Of a stretch of 64,000 nt of DNA, positions 43,158 through 52,800 are shown piece after piece. Below the pieces are notes generated by a model, which saw only the letters and a program-made list of their open reading frames with translations, searched no databases and was not told the origin of the DNA. Made by a program: the position numbers and the translations under genes. Origin of the DNA: Dipteris shenzhenensis (taxonomy: Eukaryota > Polypodiophyta > Polypodiopsida > Gleicheniales); NCBI GenBank assembly GCA_047967505.1, contig CM106540.1. One strand, written 5' to 3'. Within the stretch, counting starts at the first letter, position 1, and each line of letters starts with the position of its first letter.

Positions 43158-43832
43158 CAATTTGGGGAAAAACCCAATTCCCAGAATGGCAGTTTTGGAA
43201 GAAATTGTAGCTCCCCTCAATGAAAAAACAGGAGAAATATGTGAAAATAGACTAGATAGCCATTCATGAAGTGTGAAATATCAACTACATTCTCAAATAA
43301 TAAATAGAATATCAGTGTCTAAACTACGTTATCATCAAAAAAATAATAAACTTTGAAACCCATTTGAGTTAGATTCATCTCATGAGCCATAGTGATGTTC
43401 AAAAACACCTTCATAATTCTGGAATTTCCATTGATATTGAGACTCGCTTTTGTTGTGAGCATTCTCATTTGAAAATCTCCAAAACACCGTTTAAAAAATG
43501 TAGAGTGTAATCAATAACCATGAGTATTGCAATGAAAATGCACAGGCTCTTTAACTTAGTAAGATATGCAGTTGATGGAAAATCAAGATATGTAGTTGAG
43601 AAGAATGAATGCAAGATATGTAGTTGATGGAAAATCAATGGGCAATGACAAGCATTTGATGTAATTTAGGTGCCAATGACAATCATTTATTGTGCACTTT
43701 CAATGTTTGGACTAACTAGCATTACAAAAAAATAACTTTACATGTCATGTTGATTACTCATTGCAAAGTAAAAAAGTACACTTTAGAATGAAAACATAAA
43801 TAATAAATCATGATTTCAAAGAAACTCTCAAT
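43158..43832. repeat. ~700-bp direct repeat, copy 2
   Basis: Second copy of 41060-41762, same orientation, with scattered substitutions and small indels. Directly after it lies GAGAATGGCACTGG, another trace of the satellite core, and then the SET-gene 3-prime flank. Confidence 0.9.
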
Positions 43833-44002
43833 TTCTAGCCCCAAAGAGAATGGCACTGGAAAGAATGGCACGAGAGACACTGTAGTTATGAACATGTTTG
43901 CATATTATTCACACACAACAATTACGCACCAATTTACATAGTTGGCAAGAAATTAGTAATTCCCATAAGTAATGATTGTATAAAGATATACAATGTTGTC
44001 AT

Positions 44003-44549
44003 TCAAAACTCATAGTCTGCAAATAGCTCCTCTCCTGCATGTATATCATCTATGGATTCAATACAAATGTGACCATATTCTGCAATATCTATGTTCATCA
44101 TGGGGTCATACAAAGGTGGAACATCAGGGGAAAATACATAACAAACATTTGGCTTTACATTGGTATTTCTATTGCTGTTAATAAATCCTGCCACATTGCC
44201 ATATTGAACATCACCAACAATATGCCTCCAATATGCACCATATCCTTCATAGGGACAGTAGGGTCCTCTTGGATCTAGTACTTCTTTAGCCTTGGATGAA
44301 CTCTACATAATTCCTTCCAGTCTCTGTAGGAGTACTTGTCACCTCCATAATGGAGAATAGTAGTCCCTCTCTTGATGGAGCCATGCATAAACAAGCCCAA
44401 GCCAGCTCCTATAATGGTTGACTCATGCACCTTGAAAGCCACATTTTTTATCTAGAACACTTCGTTGATAGGGACAGGTAACTTTGGTGGTCCAAATGGA
44501 TCTCGTTCTAGTATGTACCTACTCAAGCTTGATTTGAACGTATATCTAT
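44003..44549 (-). pseudogene. FCP1-SET gene relic: SET-domain exon
   Basis: From 44549: DRYTFKSSLSRYILERDPFG, PINEVF, a TAG (44452-44454), then VAFKVHESTIIGAGLGLFMH (the G-x-G-L/I-F start of SET domains), GTTILHYGGDKYSYRDW, and a frameshift near 44310. RGPYCPYEGYGAYWRHIVGD and AGFINSNRNTNVKPNVCYVF follow; the latter is in the place of the usual RFINHSC-PN motif but lacks His and Cys. IAEYGHICIESIDDIHAGEE and LFADYEF end the domain (the GEEL-x-x-D/NY motif). The stop is at 44003. SET domains methylate protein lysines. The altered N-H-S-C motif may mean a divergent or inactive enzyme. The exon joins the FCP1-bearing exon across an 85-bp intron (44550-44634, GTACAT to GTAG). Confidence 0.7.
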
Positions 44550-44634
44550 CTACATCACAAAAGACAAATTCAATTAGCTACAACAACAGTTATATATATT
44601 GAGATAAAATAAAAAAACACTTTGACATATGTAC

Positions 44635-45889
44635 CTTCATGAAAAATACGCATTCTGTAGTCGGGTTATGTAGCCCTTAGCAATGTACTTCTTGATAAAG
44701 CGACCTTTGTACCCTAGGTCTATAGCCAATTGAGAAACTTGCATAGCATTCATGCTAGAGAGTTGCAGAGCGTTCCTTAAAAGTTTTATTTGGGATGCAT
44801 TGAGTTTAGGCACCTGGCCATCACCACCATGGGTTGCCCTACCACCTATATCCCTCTCTCTTAGTTGATCTGCAAGAGGAAGATTTATATTCCATTCTTG
44901 ACCATGCATGATTTTCCTCCCTCCATTCATCAATTACTTTCTGGACAAGGTTGAAATCCTTATGCCCCTCCATCACAGGTAATTGTCCATACCGATTTGT
45001 CTCAATCATGCTGCGCACATCTCTAGTCTCATCGAGTTGTAGTAAGTACGGCATCAACTCTCTCAGTAGAATATTATCATCCTTGTTTTGTACATCAAAC
45101 GTTGAAGGAAATATGCAATTTGATGGAGGGCTAATGCAAGCCTTGTATGGGGAGTCATCAACAAGGATTGTCCTTCTAGCATCACATCCAAATGCCTTTG
45201 AGATTTTTGCTAAGGGTTTGAACATTGCCTCAACACCAACCTTGTCAGGCCTATTTATCCTTGTCTTACTGTAAGTGTAGCATCCTTGCTGAGATCATAT
45301 AACAAAGAAAGGGAGGCTCTCATTTGCATAATTTTGCAGCTTTCCTACCATATCAAGTACGTTATGCTCCATCGCAGTTGACCAGATACCTACATTAAAT
45401 CTTTGTAGCAAGATTTTAAGAAAATCTATGCACCCAGGACGAACAACCATATAACTATTTTTGCCATGCATAATAGACGGATGTATTGGAGACTTGAATA
45501 GGCAGCGACTTAATAACAGGCCATTCAAGTCTAATATGATTGTTAATCGTGGCATATCCAAAGAAATTGTATGTGGATATAGATCCAAATTCTCCTTGAA
45601 GTTGCTGGCTTCTGACTCATCCAAATGGTCAGGTGCTATGATTTCATGCATGTTTGCAACAACAATAAGATTATCTAGTTTTGTCCCCAATGTTGAGATA
45701 GTACGTTCATCCATGTTCTCTTCTAAGAGTATAGGATTCGTGATATTCCTTGCAATTTTCTCCATTTTTGGGGTTATGTTTTCTTCTATACCTCTTGCAT
45801 CCATCGCGTAATTGATAGTCCCCATAACTGGTGGTATGTTGTCCTCTACATTTGATGTCTCCACATCCTTCCATGCATCATTGGTCCTT
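44635..45889 (-). pseudogene. FCP1-SET gene relic: FCP1/NIF phosphatase-like exon
   Basis: The frame from about 45889 reads TNDAWKDVETSNVEDNIPPV and then a Glu/Asn-rich part. The phosphatase-like domain starts near 45555: RLTIILDLNGLLLSRCLF, where DLNG stands for the DxDGT motif and its second Asp is Asn. SYMVVRPGCIDFLKILLQRF and NVGIWSTAMEHNVLDM follow. After a TGA (45295-45297), probably from TGG, the frame continues CYTYSKTRINRPDKVGVEAM, FKPLAKISKAFGC, RTILVDDSPYKACISPPSNC (conserved VDDSP-K motif) and RELMPYLLQLDETRDVRSMI. Frameshifts near 44895 and 44662 precede the end with RIFHE at 44635. FCP1-type proteins remove phosphate from the RNA polymerase II tail. With Asn in the active-site loop, activity is doubtful. 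Confidence 0.75.
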
Positions 45890-46684
45890 GTGGAAGTTGA
45901 GGAATATAGAAATATTTTGATTCTTTAGAGTGTATTCAACAATGTCGAAACACAAAAGCATATGAAACTAATAAATAACAATAAAGTATGAACATTATCC
46001 ATCGTCGTTCACTGATTCCATTGTATTTTTGGGGAATGGCAAAAGTGCCAATCTCTCTAAAGGTCAATTGAGAATGCAAATAGTGCAACCTTTCTCTCTG
46101 AACTCATAGAGAGAATGGCAATAGTGCTATTCTTCTCTTGGGGTGGTGGTAGTGCCATTTTACATATAAGGTTATGGAGAATGCCACTAGTGCCTTTCTC
46201 TATACCCTCATTGGGAGGAGAGAATACTACTAGTGCCTCCCCCATGTCCCAAAAGAAATGTACAATGCATGATCTGAAAGCATAGATACTGTATTACTTT
46301 GGTCCAATAGATTTGTAGAAAGCACCCAAATCAAAACTTTGGTAGCATAGTTAATATTATACAATTTTTAATCTCTGTAATGCTTTCAACTAACATAGAT
46401 TCAAGAAAGGAACATAACAGTATTACCATTTCTACATAACCACAAAGAGAGAATGGCACTAGTGCCATTCTCCATATGAGGTCACATAAAATGTTAATAG
46501 AAACTCTTACGTATTACCCGACATAGGGAGAATGACACTAGTACCATTCCCCATGTCATTATGTCACACAATTTTATCATACCTAATGTTTAATATCTTT
46601 AATATGATGAGAGTATGTGCAATCGAGAAAATCCATAAAAGTCATATTATTTTGAAACTGAATACACAAGGCATAAATGAGTAG
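45890..46684 (-). other. Intron region with satellite-like palindromes
   Basis: No coding sense. The core GAATGGCACTAGTGCCATTC is exact near 46453, and variants lie at 46035-46060, 46112-46140, 46175-46215 and 46528-46555. It probably separates the exon ending near 46685 from the FCP1 exon. The exact splice sites could not be fixed. Confidence 0.5.
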
Positions 46685-48097
46685 CTAAAGACCTTGCTCC
46701 AAATCTTCCAATGTAATCTTTGGGATAGCTTCAAGATTTGCTTCAGTTAAAGGTCGTAAGTCTTCAATGTGATGCTCATGCTCTTTAATTCCTTCATCGA
46801 TAGGTGAATCAGATCTATGTGTCTCAAGAGGCCTCTCAATGCTAGACCAAATCTTAATATGGGGATTATTTGATGCATGTGCCACACACATAGCCTCAAC
46901 CTCTGTCGCCTATTGGGATGTCTTCACCAGTGAGATCACTTTTCTTTTGCTTGACAATGCTTGTAATGCCACACATCCATTAGTAAAGACGTCAACAAAA
47001 ACTTCATCTTCCCTACTACAATAGCACCTGATGCACTCCTTGATGATGCCATGCTTCACAACTGCCTCTTTTCCATACTCATCGCCCTCATCAGAATAAA
47101 GAATATTGTCCTCAATTATTGTGTATGGCCTTGTGATTTCTAACATGTGCTCAAATCCATCAAACTCATCATGTGAGCTGACAAATGACAAAAAACAGAA
47201 GGTCTCAGACAAACCCTTTTGTGCACTATCCGATTCATGGATAACACCCACAAACCTTCTATGCCAAAATCGAGCCTCTATCATTGCTTCCTTGAGATTT
47301 ACCATCTCTGTCATTGTCATAAATGATAGCAATGCATACTGTGACGGAGTGGCAACGGTCTCCATCAAGCCACAGAGCAACTTCTTGAAGGCAGCCTTAT
47401 CCCAACACATGCCTTTGGCAGATCCCTCTGAGGTGTCAAGCACACACAAGATGATTGGAAGTTTTCCCTTGGAGTGACGTGTTAGAAAGCTCTCCGCCTC
47501 CATCTCCATGTTCACTTGAATAATTGTCCAAGGAAAACAAGATTGCGATGTAGACTTGTTACCCTCTATTGAACTAATCACCCAATCAACATAGATTGAT
47601 GCGGCTTTTGGGAAATCAGGTGTGGACTTGCCAACTTGCAGCTTCTCTTTGACCCATGACTCACATGAACCCTTGAAGCTCTGATAAATAATTGAATCAA
47701 TTTTGAAGTAAGTTGCAAGGGCATCCCATGTTTGATGTTGGGGCGAAGGGTGACACGAGTTGAACTCCTTGATGAGCGCTTCTTTCAGGGCTCTATCATG
47801 CTTAATCTCCATTGCCCGTTGAGACATTTCAATGGAGTCCTTGTCTTTGCTTGACTTGACCAAGACTATTTCTTTAGACTCAATCTCTACTTGAAGTGCA
47901 CGTACATCTTCGTCTTCCAATCCTAGCAGACACCTCATATATGTTATTGTGGGATTTCGACCCTCAAGATCACCCTGCTTCACCAATGTCAAAATCCTAA
48001 TCCATTGTTCGTAGATGTCATCATCGTATGTGACCATGTGTGTGTCCTTGGTAGCAAAGATTGCGCCCATCGATACGCTTGCAACTCCTACAAAATT
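46685..48097 (-). pseudogene. FCP1-SET gene relic: large middle exon, possible methyltransferase-like region
   Basis: Exon starts at 48097 after acceptor TACAG: NFVGVASVSMGAIFATKDTH, then WIRILTLVKQGDLEGRNPTI, a Lys/Glu-rich helix, and TWDALATYFKIDSIIYQSFK. Next are CFPWTIIQVNMEMEAESFL, LPIILCVLDTSEGSAKGMCW and DKAAFKKLLCGLMETVATPS. EVFVDVFTNGCVALQALSSK with RKVISLVKTS comes near 46920-47000, followed by a TAG (46910-46912). The same frame continues VEAMCVAHASNNPHIKIWSS to 46685. The D-x-F-x-N-G-x-x-x-x-A-L stretch resembles the SAM-binding motif I of DNA adenine/cytosine N-methyltransferases, with LDTSE-WDK as a possible DPPW-like region upstream. This is weak and unproven. Only one stop occurs in 1.4 kb. 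Confidence 0.6.
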
Positions 48098-48334
48098 CTG
48101 TATAAAAAAATCAAAATCATCTTAGACATTCTTCTAATCCAAATCATGTAATAGAGATAATAATGACACTAGTGCGATTCTCAAATTACCATGTCAAAAG
48201 CATGACTTGGTAACTAGAAGAATGGCACTAGTGCCATTCCCACATCAGGGAATTGACACTACTATCATTTCTTTTACAAAGCCATAAACATTCTTGAAAT
48301 AAAAAATGCATACAAAACAAAGTTTATTACTTAC
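48098..48334 (-). other. Intron of the FCP1-SET gene relic
   Basis: Donor GTAAGTAA at 48334 and acceptor TATACAG at 48098 give a 237-bp intron. It joins SWD to NFVGVA without a frame change. It contains one exact GAATGGCACTAGTGCCATTC core near 48222 and a variant near 48166. Confidence 0.7.
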
Positions 48335-49711
48335 ATCCCAACTTTGTCGATCTTTATGCCCTTTGAGAAGGCCTTGGGCTGGTTTCTTTGGTCGTCCGAA
48401 TGCAATCCACTGTGCCCTTAGGTGTTGTAAGATATCAATATATGGTTGATTTTTCAAAACGGTCTATGCCTCCATGTTGGCCATTGATGATATCTTACAA
48501 CTTGCTTCAACTGGTGCATTGACAACAATTCTCGCCTTCCTCCGTGTATAGAAACCTTTTCGTTGATTGAAGGCTTCTCCATGTGCTTTAGTTATAAATA
48601 TCCTTGCAGCATAAATTGAATGCTACCCTGCGAGAATCCAATAATTATACTCCTTTAACTTTTCCACCTTTATCTCTTCCTTGCACATCGGAGTATTTGT
48701 GCCTATGTGGTAAGGCATAAGATATGCACATGTTGCAGGAGGTCGTGCATTCATTGCAAAACTCTTGACCAAGTCACTGACATAGCTGAGGGTCAACGTC
48801 CTGTACACATATTGGCTTGGTGCTCTAAAGCAATTCATCACTGGGATCAACACCTCAAACTCCAAACCAAATGGGAAGTACTCTACGTACTCCATCAAGC
48901 CTGTCATACTTGTGTCCTTCCTTTCCAATTTCTTTTGTAGTGCCTTAAAGTCAACATCTGGCTGGATTTTCTTATACAGGATGATAGTTGCTTCATATGA
49001 TTTCTCACCATGTCCTATTATATGTGTCTCACCACTCCCCGTTGCATCACCTCCACTTCCAGTTCCATCAGTGACTGTTCCCGTACCTCCCTGTTTTCCT
49101 CCTAAAGTTGTCTCTTTGTCTTTAGCATCCAGTTTATCCCCAATGCTTGTTTTTCCATCTGACCTTATTTCCTTCTCACCTGTTGTTTCCTCCTCACCGG
49201 TCTCTCTAGCCTTCTCTTTCAATGTGTTCTGAGACACTTGAGAGCTTGATCCAACAACATCACTTTTCTTGGTTCTTTTCGAAACTTTTCTACTCTTTTT
49301 TATATCTTGCTTTATCCCTTTTGTTACCAAATCAAAGCTTTCTAATATCTGTTGGTTGGTATAATTTTCTGGCTCTTTAATCCAACCCCTAGATATCATC
49401 GTGTCCTCCCCAGTAGCATTCATCCTCGCATGATCAAAACAAGCAGGATCCAATTGATACACATTGCCTCCCAATGTATGAATTTGGAGACAAGGAACAT
49501 TGTATTTCTCGGTATCCTCCATCTCTTGAACTTGTCCAACATCTTCAAAAGTTTTTCCTTGGATGTTCACAAAACAATGCACTTTATGAAGTTTTTGGAG
49601 TTCGTTATTGTATATATCCAAAAACCATCCTCTTCCAGAACTAACTCCATCATAAACTGACACCTCTCGAACCTTTCGCTTTCCCTTGCTAGCCATTCTT
49701 GCAATGTTCTG
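48335..49711 (-). pseudogene. FCP1-SET gene relic: N-terminal exon
   Basis: From a possible acceptor TTAACAG at 49712 the frame reads NIARMASKGKRKVREVSVYD (Met at 49696). GRGWFLDIYNNELQKLHKVH and LQIHTLGGNVYQLDPACFDH follow. A long low-complexity Lys/Ser/Gly/Thr region comes next (about residues 125-235). VEYFPFGLEFEVLIPVMNCF and YLMPYHIGTNTPMCKEEIKV follow. A TAG lies at 48623-48625. Beyond it the frame continues ARIFITKAHGEAFNQRKGFY, another TAG (48464-48466), and YIDILQHLRAQWIAFGRPKK up to the donor. The function of this part is not recognised. The acceptor-like sequence upstream suggests further exons once existed where the satellite now starts. Confidence 0.6.
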
Positions 49712-49879
49712 TTAACAAAAGAACCAAGGACACAATGAAATGTATAATAGAAAATCATAACTGTAGTAGGAAATATTACAACCACAATGCAACTTCTATT
49801 AACAAAATAACCAAGGCGAAGCAACTTATATATGCATTATGAAAAACTATACCAACACAGCAAGAAAATATACACAATA
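49712..49879. other. Junction between gene relic and satellite
   Basis: AT-rich, without a recognised exon. The first satellite words (ACACAATTCCATATGATCTC) appear at about 49896. Confidence 0.5.
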
Positions 49880-52800
49880 TCAATCTCCACATAGATTGAC
49901 ACAATTCCATATGATCTCTACATAGCAGAGACAATGAACACTACATAGAAGAATGCACATGCGAGTTTAGCATTCCTTGTGCATGTTTTCAGGTCATGGT
50001 ATGAGATTGGCACCACTGCCATTCTCCACTGGTGGCATTCTCCACAGAGATCGACACAGGCTTCTCAATGCCATTTCTTAAGGCCTAATAAGAGATTGGC
50101 ACCACTGCCATTCTCCACTTATACAGATGTTTACCCTACTATTCTAGGAGGGGTATTCCAATGATCATAGGAGAGTGGTGTCTGATTCCGATCCACATGT
50201 GAGCGGAGACAATGATCACTGCATAGAAGAATGCACATGTGAGTTTAGGCTTCTCAATGCCATTTCTTAGGGCCAGCATGAGTTTGGCATCACTGCCATT
50301 CTCTGCTAGTAAATATCTAGCCAAACTAAACCTATAGATTGACATTCCACTAATTTTATTGGCCGGAGTAGGATAATGGCGAAAGTGCCAATGCACATGT
50401 GAGTTTAGGATTCCTTGTGCATGTTTTCAGGTCATGGTATGAGATTGGCACCACTGCCGTTCTCCACTGGTGGCATTCTCCACAGAGATTGACACAATTC
50501 TATATGATCTCTACATAGCGAAGACAGTGATCACTACATAGAAGAATGCACATTACCACTAGCGAAGAATGGCAGTGGGATAATGGTAAAAGTGCCAATG
50601 CACATGTGAGTTTAGGATTCCTTGTGCCAATGCACATGTGAGTTTAGGCTTCCCAATGCCATTTCTTAGGGCCTAATAAGAGATTGGCACCACTGCCATT
50701 CTCCACTTGTACAAATGTTTACCCTACTATTCTAAGTTTAGGCTTCACAATGCCATTGTCTAGGGCCCAATAAGAGATTGGCACCACTGCCATTCTCCGC
50801 TTGTACAAATGTTTACCCTAATATTCTGAGAGGGGTATTCCAAGGATCATAGGATAATGGTGCCTGATTCCAATCCACATGTGAGTTTGAGGATCTCAGT
50901 GTCATTATGTAGGTATCTGCATGAGATTGGCATCACTTCCATTCTCCACTGGTGGCAGTCTATATAAACTAAACTTGTATATTGACATTCCACAAATTTT
51001 ATTGGTTGTAGTAGTATAATTGGAAAAGTGCCAATGTACATGTGAGTTTAGGATTCCTTGTGCCATTTTTAAGGTCTTGGTATGCTACCATTCTCCACTG
51101 GTGGCATTCTCCATACAGATTGACACAATTCCATATGATATCTATACAGCGGAGAAAGTGATCACTACATAGAAGAATGCACATGTTAGTTTGATGGTCT
51201 CAGTGTCATTATGTATTTGCCAGCATGAGATTGGCATCACTGCCATTCTCCACTAGTGGTAATCTAGAAAAACTAAACCTATAGGTTGACATTCCACTAT
51301 ATTTATTGGTTGTTGTAGGATTATTTATTGGCTGTAGTGTGAGTTTGATGATCTCAGTGTCATCATGTAGTTGCAAGCATGAGATTGGCACCACTACCAT
51401 TCTCCACTAGTAGTAGTCTAGACAGACTCCACTTGTAGAAGAATGCACATGTGAGTCTGATGATCTCAGAGATTGACACAATTCCATATGAACTCTACAT
51501 AGCGGAGAAAGTGATCACTACATAGAAGAATGCACATGTGAGATTGGCACCACTGCCATTCTCCGCTAGTAGTAGTCTAGACAAACCCCACTTGTTGAAG
51601 AATCCACATGTGAGTCTGATGATCTCAGAGATTGACACAATTCCATATGGTCTCTACACAGTGGAGACAGTGATCACTACATAGAAGAATGCACATGTGA
51701 GTTTAGGATTCCTTGTGCATGCTCGGGGGGGTCACTCATCATATGTAACCCTATCACGTGAGTTCAACAGAAGGATATTTTTTATTTCTAAAATTTACAG
51801 AAATAAATATACACAAGGGACTATTTAAAATAGTTTTGGGAAAATTTTACAGATTTGTATAGAAAAGGGATACATTTTATTAATGAAAAATTTACAGATA
51901 AGGGAATTTAGAAATAGGCCTTGAACGCACGTGGTATAGAGGGTTTATACATAGTGACCCCCCCGAGTGTGCATGTTTTCAGGTCATGGTATGAGATTGG
52001 CACCACTGCCATTCTCCACAGAGATTGACACAATTCCATATGATCTCTGCACAGCCGAGACAAAAATCACTACATAGAAGAATGCACATCTGAGTTTAGG
52101 CTTCTCAATGCCATTTCTTAGGGCCTAACAAGAGATTGGCACCACTGCCATTCTCCAGTTGTACAAATGTCTACCCTACTATTCTAGGAGGGGTATTCCA
52201 GTGATCATAGGAGAGTGGTGTCCTATTCCATTCCACATGTGAGTTTGATGAACTCAGAGATTGACACAATTCCATATGATCTCTACACAGCCGAGACAGT
52301 GATCACTCCATAGAAGAATGCACATGTGAGTATAGGATTCCTTGTGCATGTTTGCAGGTCATGATATGAGATTGGCACCACTGCCATTCTCCACTGGTGG
52401 CATTCTCCACAGACATTGACATAATTCAATATGATCTCTGCACAGCAGAGACAGTGATCACTACATAGAAGAATGCACATGTGAGTTTAGGCTTCTCAAT
52501 GCCATTTCTTAGGGCCTAACAAGAGATTGGCACCACTACCATTCTCCACTTGTAAAAATGTCTACCCTACTATTCTAGGAGGGGCATTCCAATGATCATA
52601 GGAGAGTGGTGTCCGATTCCAATCCATATGTGAGTGATGATGAACTCAGAGATTGACACAATTCCATATGATCTCTACATAGCGGAGACAGTGATCACTC
52701 CATAGAAGAATGCACATGTGAGTATAGGATTCCTTGTGCATGTTTGCAGGTCATGGCATGAGATTGGCACCACTGCCATTCTCCACTGGTGGCATTCTCC

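Noticed and set aside
44637-44933. Independent small gene starting MMNGGRKIMHGQEW
   Set aside because: It is the frame-shifted continuation of the FCP1 exon (WREENHAWS / GQEWNINLPLADQ overlap), not a separate gene.
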